From Piezodorus guildinii (lineage: Eukaryota > Arthropoda > Insecta > Hemiptera > Pentatomidae), in the NCBI GenBank assembly GCA_023052935.1, contig CM041297.1, forward strand, positions 45,322,417-45,386,416: DNA of 64,000 bases, written 5' to 3'. The notes beneath the pieces are model-generated. The model was not told the DNA's origin, made no database searches, and was given only the letters and a program-made list of their open reading frames with translations. Below, piece after piece: positions 12,501 through 20,740 of this stretch. Both the position numbers and the translations under genes were made by a program. Positions within the stretch are counted from its first letter, which is position 1. Each line of letters opens with the position of its first letter.

Positions 12501-15500
12501 TACACGAAACACCAACCTGAACCGAAATAGGATTTATTTCTGGATCCTAGAAATATGATTTATTCTGGAGAAAGACTTCATCCACAATTGAAGAAAATAT
12601 GCAAGCATAAATGAAATGCAATTATGATAATATACAATGGGTATTTTTAAAAGATAAAACAATGGTATTGAATAATCTTGACATTTTAAGACAAAATTCA
12701 AGGGCAAAGGGGATGGGTTGGTTCATTGAATAGGGCTCTGATATAATATTGTACGGGTCTGGCTTAATCAGTGGATACACAAAAATTAGGAGGGAAAATT
12801 GTCTTTAAAGAAAGAAAAGTAAATTTTATTCTAGGACCTTCTTTCCCCTAAGAATAACAATAAGTACAAAAACTGAGTCTTGTGCCTGGCATAAAAATAA
12901 AAATATTACAAAAAAAAAACTTAAGGTTATACTTATATTATCTATAAAAGTGGTAAATATGATTACTTGAACGACATACAACGACTACTTACATTATTTA
13001 TAAAGTAGTAAATACAACGGCAATAGTACATACATGTATGACTGTATAATATTAAACATATTTGAATGCAGAGATACTATAATTGTACCTCTCACTAATA
13101 TCATTAAATCATAGAAATAAAAAGAAAAGAAAATTTTTTGTTAACATATTTGTAGTGTTCCTCATTTTAGAGTGAAATATGACTATTATTCTTAATTTGT
13201 ATAAAATTATTAGGAAGATTGTTTACTGAGGAGATGATGGAATAATTTGTTTTTAAATGAGGTTAAAGAAAATGCTTTGTGTATAGAGATAGGTATGGAA
13301 TTTCAAAGTGAGGTGGCAAGCAAACTAAAGGATTTTTTTAAGAATGATGTTCGATGATAATGAAAAATAGAGGTTAGTGGGTTGGGATCTTTGTTAAACG
13401 AATGTACCGATGAACAAAGGATGAGTAGGTCCGTAATGTAGGATGTTCTTTGGGTATTAAAATAGGAATACTCCCAGGAAATACTGTCAGCAAGAAAATG
13501 GATTGTGGCACTTCAACTCGGCATACCTGTCGGAGACACTTAACGGATTTTTTTTTTTTTTGTTGCTATTTTGTTTTATTAGTGGTATAAGTTATGTACA
13601 TAAATAATCTATACTTCTATACTCAATCTATACCTCGTTCCTTATCACCCTACTCATCATTCTCAGTATACCGATACCTGGTTAGACCTACACATTTCTG
13701 ACTCTCCTGTAAAAATTATTTCCTCATCGCAGCATCCTGTTCCTTTCTTATCATCACACCACCTTATCCATATTACTTATGATCTAACTGTCAAATCCTT
13801 CAACCCAAAAGTGATATCATATCGTAATTTGGACTTTCTTTCCTATGAATCTATACAACCTGATCTGGACTCTATTCCCGCTTGAAACCCGAATACTCCT
13901 CGTTACCTCCCTAATATTTCCCCACTTCGACTATTGCTGTACGGTATATGGTGGTGTGTCTGGGGATCTCGAGGTAAAAATAAAATGCTTAATTAATTCC
14001 TTTGTTCGCTTCATCTTCGAGGTCCCTAGATACACCTCTACATCCCAATTTTATGGCGAGTTGAAGTGGCTTAACCCTTCCAATCATTGCAAGTATTTCC
14101 TTGCGTCATTCCTTAACCAAATTATACAATTCCGCCGTCCATCATATATTTTTGACCTCCTACAGTTCAAATCCTCTGTCTATCCCCGTTGTACACGCTC
14201 CAGGCCTTCGGATTTATACAGGGCCCACAGAACTGCACTTTTCGAAAGATCCTTTCTCATTCAATCCTCAATCCTATGGAATTCTATCCCTCCTTCCATC
14301 CGTCACTCCAATTACCTTTCTACTTTCAAATCCCACATATTTGATCACTTATTGAACATCCAGGCTCAATAGAATAGTAAATAAGGTTTTTTTTTTTTTT
14401 TTTTTTTTGTTTTTATCTCATTTATATGTCTATTTTATACCATTAATTATTAACTTGTTTATTATTATCTAATTTACTCTAAGACTCTAAAGCCCTTTTT
14501 TGTATATTTTATTCTAAGGGACATGTCCTAGAATAATAAAGAATTTATTTAAAAAATAAACTCAAATTTTCATGATACATCTTTGCTACTACTTTCACTG
14601 TTGTGATACGCTTATCAGATTTACAAGAAGTCTGAAACATTCAGACATTAGAAATCCTTTTAATGATGGACAAAAGTATGATGATGGAGACAATGTAAAA
14701 GTTAAGGAAAATTTGTCCTCCAAGTGCTAAAAAAAAATATATTTTTAATCAGTAAGATAAAACTAGTTTTAGAATAAGTACTCATTTGAATGATAATCAG
14801 ATATCTAACCTCCTGGAAGCAGAATTGTCTTAATCTGACCTGTATTAGTAAAGATATTATTCTGATTTATAAGAAATATATTTAAGCATATTGTGGATCA
14901 TATCCATGTTTTGTGTGTATGTTCTCATTGACACATGTTCAATTGCTATTAATTTTAAAAGTAATTCAAAGTATTAATGTTTCGTTTAAATTAATAGCAA
15001 TGGAACATATTTGGAATAGTTTTTTGTTTTTTTCCCATTTTGTTTTAGTAGTGGCCTAAGTTATGTGCATAAAAAATTATAATTTTTCAGATTTGTTTTT
15101 AATTTATTAAGAAATATTATTAATTCTTATTTTAACTTTTAGTTGAGCGTGTGCATGTAATAATCAAGGATGCTGTTCAAATCCAAAGGGAGATCTTTTT
15201 GAATGGTCCAGTTGAAGCAGCTGTTACTGTTTTCTCAGACTTTCCCATGTATAAATCAGGTATATACTGATAAATAACAAAAAATAATTTATACATAATC
15301 ATATATTTCATATTATTCTCAATCATATAGGCACAGAAATATTATGGCCAGTAGGGTAAACCGGACAGTTATTGACACCATTAAGACTACATTTCTGCGG
15401 TAAAATTTAAAAAAAAAAAAAAACTTTTTATCAAGAGATCAAATTGAAACTTCCTATAGCTACTCTTTATCTATCCTTATAAAGACTCAAGAGGTTTTTT

Positions 15501-18500
15501 TGGATCAAAAGTTCAATAATTTTACCATATGGCAATATTTATGGTAAAAAGGGCAAAAACTAGTTATTGACACCCCCTATCCCTAAACCTTTATTTTTTT
15601 AAAAGTTATAATAGGTCATTATTAAGACATACCATCCCATATCCATGTTAAACTTTAATGTCATGTAAAAAGCAATTAAAATATTCAACCTCTTTATTTA
15701 ACTTTATAAATTAAACTACTTTAAATAACACAGAAAAAAAGAAATAGATAAAAAATTCTGGTAGGTATATGTAACAAAATCAAATAATCAATTTACATTT
15801 CATCATCATCATTCGTATCTTCATCTTCATTCATATCTGGATCTGACTCCATGATGTAACATGCAGGACAAACATTCATTCGGTTAATATTTCAATAAAC
15901 TGAAAGCAAATTAACTTTAATTTAGTTGTAAAAGAATCATCAAGGTGTATTTATTTTAATTATAACTATTTAGTTCCTACTGATTTTTCAATTAGATAAA
16001 AAAAAATCTGGTGCGCACAACACACAACTTTCACTTACCTCCATAATTTATATTAATTTAAAATTTTAAAAGAAATTTAGAGACAAAAATAAATTGTTAA
16101 AGAATTATTTACATTGGATTTTGATAGAAACATCTGTTTTTATTAAAAAATCTATTATATTCTTATCTATGACAATCAGTTTGTTTTATCAGCTTTTCAT
16201 CAAACTCCGTTAACTTTTACAATAGTATGGATAAGATAATATTTTTTCTGAAATCTTTAGCTATCCAATGGTATAGTATACATCTACACTACTGTTCTTG
16301 TGCTCAAAAACACATAAATAGCATTAAAAAAATATGTTTGTGTTTTCCTTCTTTAGTTGTTTATCAAATTCGCTTAACTTATATATTTACCTGTTTTTTC
16401 ATCAGTAGTAACAAGATAATATACTTATTTTTATAGAATCAACAAAATTAAAGGTACTTTAGAAGAAGAAAATTTAAAATATCAGCATTTAAGTCCTGTC
16501 AGACTATTTTAACCAGGAAGAAACCTACATGATATTAAAGCCTATTAATTTTACATTGATATAGCCAGTTTAATCAAAATCGTCAGAACCGTTCTCAAGA
16601 AAATGAAAAACGGTGCAAAATGCATAGTATAAAGTGGCTCTTCTGGTAAGCTCATTTTGATGAAAAAGGTTTTGTAACGTCTCGGACATATATTTGTTTT
16701 AAATATGAAATTTCAGTTTCATAGGACTTACCGTTTCTGCCCGGGAGTTACCACACACACACACACACAGACCTTTTTGCGGGACTTGGTTATTAGGACT
16801 CAGGGGACCCCCTAAAATATGTATTTCCGAAAACTGGAATTCGACATTTTCACGATCACAATACTTTCTCTTACTATATATAGTAAGTGAAAGTAAAAAA
16901 AAAAAAAAAAAAAATTACAATCATTGACAGGTCATACAAGATACAAGAACTTCTTGGGTGTGTATTTGTCATAAATATGAAATCTCAGTTTCATAGGACT
17001 TACCGTTTCCGCACGGGAGTTACCTCACACACACACAAATAATAGGGTATAATAATAGAAAAAATCTGGTGCAGGCAACATACGACTTTCACTTACCTCC
17101 ATTTTTAAAATCAATGAAAGAATTTTCAAATACAGTTCAAGATAAAAATACGTGAAACTATTAAAGAATTAATTAAATTAAATTATGGGGTCACCCATAG
17201 CGTAGTAGCTAGCATAACAGCTTTCTATGCAAAAGGTCGCGGGTTCAAACCTGCGGGTGGCCTTAGGATTTTTTAATGGGAGTAAAAAATCCTTAGTTAT
17301 GCCGTCCTTCGGAGGGGACGTTAAAAGGTGGTCCCCAGGCTGTGCGATGTCTCAGCGAGGTACTCGTTAAGGATTCCTATCCTAATAAAACCTGGATAGG
17401 CAAAATTTAGGACTCCCACTGTAGCATCGTCCGATTAGCCATAGTAGCATAAAGTGACGTTAAACGAAATAAAACAATCAAACAAATGTTTCATTAAAAA
17501 ATCTATTATATTTTTATCTAAAATAATCAGTTAGTTCTAACTGCTTTTCATCACTCTTTATTAACTTTTACAAGTTTGTGCATTGGATAATATTTATTCT
17601 AAAATCATTAGCTTTCCAACGGTATATTATACGTGTATGTTACTGTTGCTATGTTCAAAATAAAAAAATGCATTAAAAAAATATTTTTTCAGTTTTCTCC
17701 TTTAGTTAGATATCGAATTCGTTCAACTTATTTATTTATGTGTTTTCATCAGTGGTAACAAGATAATATATTTATTTTTATAAAATCTATGAAATTAAAG
17801 GTACTTTAGGGGAAGAAATTTAAAAATATCGGCATTTAAGCCCTGTCAGACCATTTTAATCAGAATAAAACTACATGACGTTTAAGCCTATTAAATTTTA
17901 CATCCATATAGCGAGTTTAGTCAAAATCGTCTAAACCGTTTTCAAGAAAATCAAAAAAAGGTGCAAAATGCACACACACAAACACGCACAGAAACACTCA
18001 CAGACCTTCTTGCGAGACTTGGTTATTTGGACTCAAGGGACCCTAAAATTTGTATTTCTGTTGAAAACTAAAATTCGAAATTTTTTACGATCGCAATACT
18101 TTCCCTTACTATATATAGTACGTGAAAGTAATAAAAGGTATGAGATAGTTGAATGTGGATACAGAATATAATGTGGTTGAAGAGAGAATGGGTTGGTAAA
18201 ATAAACACCGAAACATAATTTTGTTCATTTTTATTCACTGCCATTTCCGTAATTATCTTTTTAAAAATTAATAAATAGAGGTATATCAATTTTATCATAA
18301 TTATTTCAACGACTTCTATATACCATTTTATCTGCATACTTAATCTTGTTTTAGGTGTGTATCATTACGTAACTGGGCATAAAATAGGAGGGCATGCTGT
18401 AAAAATTCTTGGATGGGGCATTGAAGATAATACATCATATTGGTTGGCTGCTAATACCTGGAATACTCACTGGGGTGATAAGGGATTTTTTAAGATCTTA

Positions 18501-18563
18501 AGAGGATCAAACCACTGTAATATTGAAAAGGAAATTGTAGCTGGAATACCTCTAGTAAATTAA
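292..18563 (+). CDS. CtsB: Cathepsin B-like cysteine peptidase, copy 1 (six exons, start codon missing)
   Basis: This is a papain-family (C1A) lysosomal or gut endopeptidase/dipeptidyl carboxypeptidase. Exons are 292-408, 2839-3048, 3614-3814, 11984-12137, 15143-15259 and 18355-18563, giving 335 codons plus stop. All introns are GT-AG, in phases 0, 0, 0, 1 and 1, as in the two paralogues downstream. A signal-peptide-like hydrophobic stretch is followed by a propeptide (AKWKAGHNF) and a mature start near LPEEFDAR. Then come oxyanion Gln and catalytic Cys in [10 protein letters not shown], occluding-loop CDHH, catalytic His in [11 protein letters not shown] and Asn in AANTW. The frame is open throughout, but the codon aligned with the paralogues' ATG is ATA at 292-294, and no in-frame ATG follows the upstream stop at 247. 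Introns 1, 3, 4 and 5 are swollen by transposons; intron 3 alone is 8.2 kb. It is either a recently disabled gene or one that starts in an exon outside the window. A second terminal exon lies at 19972-20180. Confidence 0.85.
900..1180 (-). mobile_element. LINE remnant: C-terminal zinc-knuckle tail of a jockey/I-type pol
   Basis: Translation on the minus strand gives [17 protein letters not shown] followed by CENC and ISHIL. This is the segment that follows RNase H in I-, R1- and jockey-type retrotransposons (LRIGHTRLTHxxL...CxxC...H...C). Frames to either side are broken. It lies in intron 1 of cathepsin copy 1. A related tail ends the window at 63755-64000. Confidence 0.7.
1283..1500 (+). 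mobile_element. SINE family 1 (tRNA-derived), diverged copy
   Basis: The B-box-like string GGGTTTGAACCC is followed by the diagnostic body of this family: GGGAGTAAAAAATCC, a rule-like TTATGCCGTCCTTCGGAGG, AACCTGGATAGGCAAAATT and a CATAAAGTGACGTTAAA end. Eight copies lie in this window. In this one the centre of the tRNA-like head is deleted. Confidence 0.65.
1501..1936. other. Intron 1 stretch, nothing recognised
   Basis: AT-rich intron sequence of cathepsin copy 1 with an A/T run at 1833-1851. No repeat family or coding signal is recognised. Confidence 0.4.
1937..2128 (+). mobile_element. SINE family 2, 3' body only
   Basis: The stretch holds the body GTACCCAAATTAATTGGGGA, AAGGCCTAATCACC, CTAGAAACAGTACGAATCTC and GAGCCCAAGACC, and ends in a run of T. 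The same body follows a tRNA-like head at 4172-4387. Decayed copies are at 11600, 35735 and 47175. Confidence 0.6.
2140..2760 (-). mobile_element. Decayed RTE-like LINE reverse-transcriptase C-terminal region
   Basis: The plus-strand open frame of 166 codons here is antisense. On the minus strand, pieces read [17 protein letters not shown] and then [10 protein letters not shown]. These are the post-catalytic RT segment and the GHV-RM segment near the C-terminus of RTE-like pol proteins. Stops and frame changes are frequent, so this is a dead copy. Assignment is from motif pattern only. Confidence 0.5.
2839..3048 (+). CDS. CtsB: Cathepsin B copy 1, exon 2 (propeptide end and catalytic Cys)
   Basis: Seventy codons between acceptor TTACAG and donor GTAGAT, phase 0 at both ends. 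It holds the propeptide AGHNF motif, the processing region before LPEEFDAR (mature N-terminus) and [10 protein letters not shown], which carries the oxyanion Gln102 and nucleophile Cys108 in precursor numbering. The intron directly after CW is at the same place in all three copies. Confidence 0.92.
3614..3814 (+). CDS. CtsB: Cathepsin B copy 1, exon 3
   Basis: Sixty-seven codons starting [13 protein letters not shown] right after the catalytic CysTrp. It includes the S2-side segment [10 protein letters not shown], the glycine-rich GTGCKGGFP and LVTGGEY. The donor GTAGGT is phase 0. The next exon lies 8.2 kb away behind a block of transposons. Confidence 0.92.
4000..4457 (-). mobile_element. 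SINE family 1, minus strand, interrupted by a family 2 SINE
   Basis: Positions 4000-4165 match the 3' half of SINE family 1 in reverse (CACTTTATGCTAATG, TTTAATTAGGATAG). Positions 4386-4457 match its tRNA-like head in reverse (GTTTGAACC, GGCATAGAAGGCTGTTAT, ATAGGTGACC). The 4172-4387 family 2 SINE sits between them, which looks like nested insertion. The family 1 head ends a few bases before the BEL/Pao target duplication. Confidence 0.55.
4172..4387 (+). mobile_element. SINE family 2 with tRNA-like head
   Basis: The head has an A box (GTGGTCTAGTGGATAGAGC) and a B box (GGGTTCGAATAC) at tRNA-like spacing. It is followed by the family 2 body (GTGATCAAGGCCTAATCACC, CTAGAAACAGTACGAATC). The pol III promoter of a tRNA-derived SINE is therefore visible, but the acceptor-stem pairing and CCA context of a real tRNA gene are absent. 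Confidence 0.65.
4467..4845 (-). repeat. BEL/Pao 3' LTR
   Basis: 379-bp LTR, TGTTGGGGCC...GGCGTTAACA on the plus strand. It matches 7015-7384 apart from scattered substitutions and an extra ATCACACACT-like segment near 4682. The left target duplication ATTGG lies at 4462-4466. Confidence 0.88.
5208..6008 (-). pseudogene. BEL/Pao zinc-knuckle and A17 protease segment, frame-broken
   Basis: 266 codons. [13 protein letters not shown] is a C-x2-C-x3-H-x4-C knuckle, and further C/H pairs ([13 protein letters not shown]) follow. [11 protein letters not shown] is the aspartic-protease active-site segment of the A17 family. The frame overlaps the upstream gag frame by 56 nt in another phase, although BEL/Pao elements normally use one continuous frame, so an indel separates them. 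A second frame change lies near 5230: protease-like sequence resumes in another frame down to about 5000. Dead copy. Confidence 0.8.
5953..6957 (-). pseudogene. BEL/Pao gag-like protein (DUF1759)
   Basis: 334 codons from the ATG at 6957. The N-terminal ~100 residues are coiled-coil-like. Residues about 135-290 carry the DUF1759 pattern: [19 protein letters not shown], then [16 protein letters not shown], then [13 protein letters not shown]. The ATG lies 58 bp inside the 5' LTR, as expected for the first frame of such an element. The protein ends prematurely at a frameshift into the 5208-6008 segment. Confidence 0.82.
7015..7384 (-). repeat. BEL/Pao 5' LTR
   Basis: 370-bp partner of the LTR at 4467-4845. 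It is followed on the right by the target duplication ATTGG at 7385-7389. It lies upstream of gag in the element's own orientation. Confidence 0.88.
7806..8335 (+). mobile_element. Jockey-type LINE 3' fragment, decayed
   Basis: Reads [14 protein letters not shown], then [18 protein letters not shown], then NPFNPPDNF, interrupted by stops. It parallels the C-terminal 170 residues of the intact jockey frame ending at 25095 (YLGLLLDKRLTW, LKPIWTYGLELW, YNPPRRL). It is an older member of the same family, in intron 3 of cathepsin copy 1. Confidence 0.75.
8436..9030. repeat. Long inverted repeat with hammerhead-like motif at its ends
   Basis: The left arm 8436-8650 and the right arm 8795-9030 are imperfect reverse complements over about 200 bp around a ~145-bp centre. 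The shared landmark is AGTAATGTACCTGAAGATGA (8974-8993), which is present in reverse near 8465-8500. The outer ends carry a CUGAAGA...GAAAC motif, clear in the right arm and degraded in the left. It could be a foldback element or an inverted pair of Penelope-type terminal repeats. Confidence 0.7.
8981..9018 (+). ncRNA. Hammerhead-ribozyme-like motif
   Basis: CTGAAGA (8985-8991) is followed by a helix AGGC/GCCU, then GAAAC (9006-9010) and ATT as the NUH triplet. A short flanking helix (GTAC/GTTAC) could form helix I. The layout fits a minimal type I hammerhead with a very short helix III. No activity can be inferred from sequence alone. Confidence 0.4.
9031..10111. other. Intron 3 stretch with poly-A tract
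   Basis: AT-rich intron sequence with a 32-bp A run at 9544-9575, perhaps the tail of an old retroposon. No coding or repeat family is recognised. Confidence 0.4.
10112..11297 (-). mobile_element. Helentron-like (HL) non-autonomous element, minus-strand copy
   Basis: One of at least seven copies of a ~0.9 kb repeat. In its own orientation it starts TCTGGTGC, has a subterminal ACTTTCACTTAC, an internal (AC)n tract and the end palindrome with GTAAGTGAAAGT. Here it is reversed: TTACTTTCACTTACTATATAAG at 10112 and GTAAGTGAAAGTCGTGTG near 11265. About 250 bp are duplicated internally (10790-10950 resembles 10985-11125), making this copy longer. It codes for nothing recognisable. Confidence 0.75.
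11600..11892 (-). mobile_element. SINE family 2, decayed, minus strand
   Basis: GAAGGGTCTTGG near 11627 and the following ~150 bp match the family 2 body in reverse. The tRNA-like head lies at 11825-11890, also in reverse. It is highly diverged. Confidence 0.45.
11984..12137 (+). CDS. CtsB: Cathepsin B copy 1, exon 4 (occluding loop)
   Basis: 154 nt ending in phase 1. It reads [13 protein letters not shown] and then the loop with paired Cys residues (PSC, PKC, EKC). The two adjacent His residues (188-189) of the cathepsin B occluding loop are present. In known cathepsin B they give dipeptidyl carboxypeptidase activity. Splice sites are TTTGTAG and GTAAGA. Confidence 0.92.
12138..13189. other. 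Intron 4 stretch, nothing recognised
   Basis: AT-rich intron sequence of cathepsin copy 1. There are short A runs near 12235 but no coding or repeat signal that I can place. Confidence 0.4.
13190..13530 (-). mobile_element. CR1/L2-type LINE C-terminal fragment, minus strand
   Basis: The minus strand reads [17 protein letters not shown], a stop, then [20 protein letters not shown]. This is the R-T-x-L-x-x-SF...LWNSLP..I..SLSSFK pattern found at the C-terminus of CR1/L2-group reverse transcriptases. It is short and contains stops. Confidence 0.55.
13590..14565 (+). mobile_element. CR1/L2-type LINE, internally deleted copy
   Basis: An endonuclease-like start ([16 protein letters not shown]...[12 protein letters not shown]) near 13678-13790 runs into an intact 175-codon RT C-terminus at 13845-14372. 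That segment reads [19 protein letters not shown], then [20 protein letters not shown], then [13 protein letters not shown]. The central RT with its FADD box is missing. The 3' UTR ends GGGACATGTCCTAGAATAAT, and the same end recurs at 46600-46730. Confidence 0.7.
14566..15142. other. Intron 4 stretch, nothing recognised
   Basis: AT-rich. A ~55-bp segment near 15020-15075 resembles 13548-13605 (TTTTGTTTTA-TAGTGG--TAAGTTATGT-CATAAA), so it may be a short shared repeat end. Confidence 0.35.
15143..15259 (+). CDS. CtsB: Cathepsin B copy 1, exon 5
   Basis: 117 nt, phase 1 to phase 1. It encodes [20 protein letters not shown] and MYKSG, the conserved GPVE/SDF/YKSG segment of cathepsin B. The acceptor is TTTTAG and the donor GTATAT. 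Two copies of the last exon follow at 18355 and 19972. Confidence 0.92.
15260..16006. other. Intron 5 stretch, unassigned repeat remnant
   Basis: GTTATTGACACC occurs twice (near 15369 and 15564) in a decayed AT-rich context. On the minus strand a short acidic C-terminal-like frame ([19 protein letters not shown]) ends near 15797. That could be the tail of a transposase, but there is too little to name it. Confidence 0.3.
16007..16894 (+). mobile_element. Helentron-like (HL) element, near full-length copy
   Basis: Starts TCTGGTGCGCACAACACACAA, then ACTTTCACTTACC. It has an internal (CA)n tract near 16752 and ends CTTACTATATATAGTAAG (perfect 18-bp palindrome) followed by TGAAAGT. It lies in intron 5 of cathepsin copy 1. 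Alignment to the 41529 copy runs end to end. Confidence 0.78.
16912..17040 (+). mobile_element. Helentron-like fragment
   Basis: Matches the (CA)n-flanking part of the HL repeat (AAATATGAAATCTCAGTTTC, GGACTTACCGTTTCCGC, then CACACACACA). It is wedged between two longer copies. Confidence 0.6.
17065..18130 (+). mobile_element. Helentron-like element split by a SINE
   Basis: TCTGGTGCAGGC at 17065 and the palindromic end CTTACTATATATAGTA-GTGAAAGTA to 18130 bound the copy. SINE family 1 occupies 17187-17485 inside it. The uninterrupted relative at 41529-42410 shows where the sequence should be continuous. About ten host bases are lost at the SINE junction. Confidence 0.75.
17187..17485 (+). mobile_element. 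SINE family 1, well-preserved copy
   Basis: The tRNA-like head begins GGGGTCACCCATAGCGTAG, with a B box in GCGGGTTCAAACCTGC. The body has CCTTAGTTATGCCGTCCTTC and AACCTGGATAGGCAAAATTT, and the end is AGCATAAAGTGACGTTAAA. It is nested in an HL element. No clean target duplication is seen at this junction. Confidence 0.78.
18355..18563 (+). CDS. CtsB: Cathepsin B copy 1, exon 6a (catalytic His and Asn, stop)
   Basis: The acceptor TTTTAG is followed by the exon encoding [20 protein letters not shown], then [12 protein letters not shown], then ILRG and [10 protein letters not shown] with a stop. Catalytic His280 and Asn300 are present with the usual GGHA context. AATAAA lies at 18631-18636. A second version of this exon lies 1.4 kb downstream. 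Confidence 0.92.
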
Positions 18564-18630
18564 AGTAAATGTTTGCAGAATCAGGCTAAATTCACTTTAA
18601 CACATAAATAACTCTTTATAAAGAACCAGA

Positions 18631-18636
18631 AATAAA
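18631..18636 (+). terminator. Polyadenylation signal after exon 6a
   Basis: AATAAA 68 bp after the stop codon of exon 6a. It is a plausible 3' end that would exclude exon 6b from the transcript. Confidence 0.45.
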
Positions 18637-19059
18637 ATCTCGCATATCAATGTTTGCTTTGGTCATGTAAGTTAAATCTGTTTACAAATGTGCTACTGAG
18701 AGAAACTCCAAATAATTAAAAAAACAGAAATATATTGAAATAGACTCTAAATTCAACAATAGATATATATTGAAAAATACAGGAAAAATGATATTAAAAA
18801 AAAATTGTGACCATTAAAGTAATTTATCTTTCAACTATTATTTGAAACACAGCATAGCAGTTTACCTAGAAAGTTTTATATAACTTATTTTCCTTTAAAA
18901 ATCATAGAAAAAAAAAGTATGATCTTTAATTATCACAAGATTATGTATAAAACTTAATTGTATTATAGTGTTAGATAGTGTGCTGATTCGTTTGAAATAA
19001 ACATTTGGGAATATTTTTGTTTCATTAAAACTTTTACCCTTTCCAAGTTAAAATTGCAT

Positions 19060-19690
19060 GCTATAATTTTTTTTCTTTTTCCGTTTATTCCCTTTCAAGA
19101 GAGCGGTTGAACTTGACACTTTATGATGTTTTCAACTTCTTTCTTCGTTCCTCCCAAATTCTTTTCATATGTTCACTATGTTTTTTTTGGGTTCTTCCGA
19201 CCATTTATAATTAGTTCTTTTCAGTGAAAATCTAATAGTGTGTGATCTTTAATGATTTTCCTAAAATGTTCTCTATTGTTGATGCATCCTTTGTAATTCC
19301 CACTTCTTTAAGATCCTCTTCTATTTCATTGACCCATTTTGTTTTGTTTTTACTTCAATTTGTTATTTCAAAGATTTTTATTGTGAGCCTATCTTTTTCC
19401 ATCCAACAAATATGTCCATAAAATCTCATTCTTCTTTTTCTAAAGGCATCTGTTATTGTCTCAGTGTGTTTGTATAAATCCTTTGATAGACGCTTTATCC
19501 AAATTCACTGAAATAGATTTTTTTATTTTAATGACTCCATGTGAGCTTATAACCTTTTTGTAATTTTATGATTCTGTTTTGATTGGCTATTGTATTTAGT
19601 CCTGATGACTGGATAATCTCTTCCAAGATATCTAAAATGGGTCATTGTGCCACTTTCTCGTAACGAGTATAAAGTTATAATTTATTTATT
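19060..19690 (-). mobile_element. RTE-like LINE C-terminal remnant
   Basis: The minus strand reads GHICWMEKDRLTIKIFE, then KWVNEIEEDLKEVGI, then EHMKRIWEERRKKLKT. This matches the C-terminal RMxxxRLxxxIF...W..E.EEDL...GI...ERM..YWEERR layout of RTE-like pol proteins. It separates the two terminal exons of cathepsin copy 1. Confidence 0.55.
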
Positions 19691-19971
19691 TTTTGAATTA
19701 TTATGGTCCTTATGTTTTATATTTTAATAAATAAGAAAATTAAATTTAATTTACTCATCTCTGATACAATACTTATTATGGGTCAGTTTATAAAATTGAA
19801 TGTGGCTATTTATACATTAAATACAAATATTGTGTGTTTAATTTTGAAATTTCATTTTTACTGACATTCCCTAAAATATCCCTATAAAAGTAACTAATAG
19901 AGGTGTATCTATTTTATCATTATTAAGGGCTTCTATAGACTTTTTTATTTGACCAAATATTCATGTTTTAG

Positions 19972-20180
19972 GTGTGTATCATTACGTAACTGGACATGAA
20001 ATGGGCGTGCATTCTGTAAAGATACTTGGATGGGGCGTCGAGGATGATACGCAGTATTGGTTGGCAGCTAATACCTGGAATACTCACTGGGGGGACAAGG
20101 GATTTTTCAAGATCTTGAGAGGCACAGACCACTGTGATATTGAATCTGAAATTATGGCTGGAATACCTCTTGTGAATTAA
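19972..20180 (+). CDS. CtsB: Duplicated cathepsin B terminal exon (6b)
   Basis: A second intact last exon with acceptor GTTTTAG and the same 209-nt length and phase as 18355-18563. It keeps [10 protein letters not shown], the catalytic His, [15 protein letters not shown] and the C-terminus AGIPLVN. It differs at the His: exon 6a has GGHAV where 6b has GVHSV. About 130 bp of upstream intron and ~50 bp after the stop are also duplicated. With no exons 1-5 of its own, it is either an alternative last exon of copy 1 or the leftover of a partial gene duplication. The frame is intact. Confidence 0.82.
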
Positions 20181-20499
20181 AGTCATTTGTTTAGTGAATC
20201 AGACATTAAAGTAACATACTTAATTTGAAGCATATAATATAATTAGTGTTTTTAATGGATTTTAAGAGATGTTGATATTGCTTATAGGAACCTAAGGATG
20301 GTTAAATTCCCTGAAACGTTGAATTATGATTTTCCTGTTCATAAAAAGTCCTTCCACCTCAGGAAATACTCTATTTCTTCCGGATTTCAGGAATAAATCA
20401 ATAAGAAGAATATAAGTTATTTTTTATAAAGAATTTTGTGTAAAACATTGTTAATTCTATTTGAAATATATGTTTCTTAATTTGATAAAAATAATTTTA

Positions 20500-20740
20500 T
20501 TCAATGATAATAATGAAATAAAATAAAACAGACTAAGATGAACTAATTGTATTGTGTGCAGGCATTGTAGGTCTTCATTAGGGCTTAAAGAAACAAGATA
20601 ACTAATACAATTAAAAGAAAAAATAATAAGTTGGGTACAATAATAAGATAACAGAAATAAAATATTGGATCAAACATTAATGTAACCTGATAATATTGGA
20701 ATGAAAATATTTGAATATTGTAATGATAAACTGAGCAACT
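20500..20740 (-). repeat. Inverted repeat arm, Penelope-type terminal repeat candidate
   Basis: Reverse complement of 21725-21960, with shared strings such as CTTTTAATTGTATT and CATTCCAATATTAT. The hammerhead-like core seen in the right arm is degraded here. The two arms flank 1 kb that contains two SINEs. Confidence 0.6.

Noticed and set aside
15797..15890. Short minus-strand acidic C-terminal frame with CPAC
   Set aside because: It suggests a transposase tail but is too short, with a stop directly upstream, to name or annotate as a gene.
16007..16894. Classical Helitron call for the HL repeat
   Set aside because: It begins with TC and has a 3' palindrome, but no CTRR terminus follows the palindrome. 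A Helentron/DINE-1-like label fits better and remains inference.
17187..17262. tRNA gene candidates at the heads of the SINEs (also 4172, 21350, 21640, 60466, 60964)
   Set aside because: A and B boxes are present, but the acceptor stem does not pair and each head continues into a repeated SINE body.
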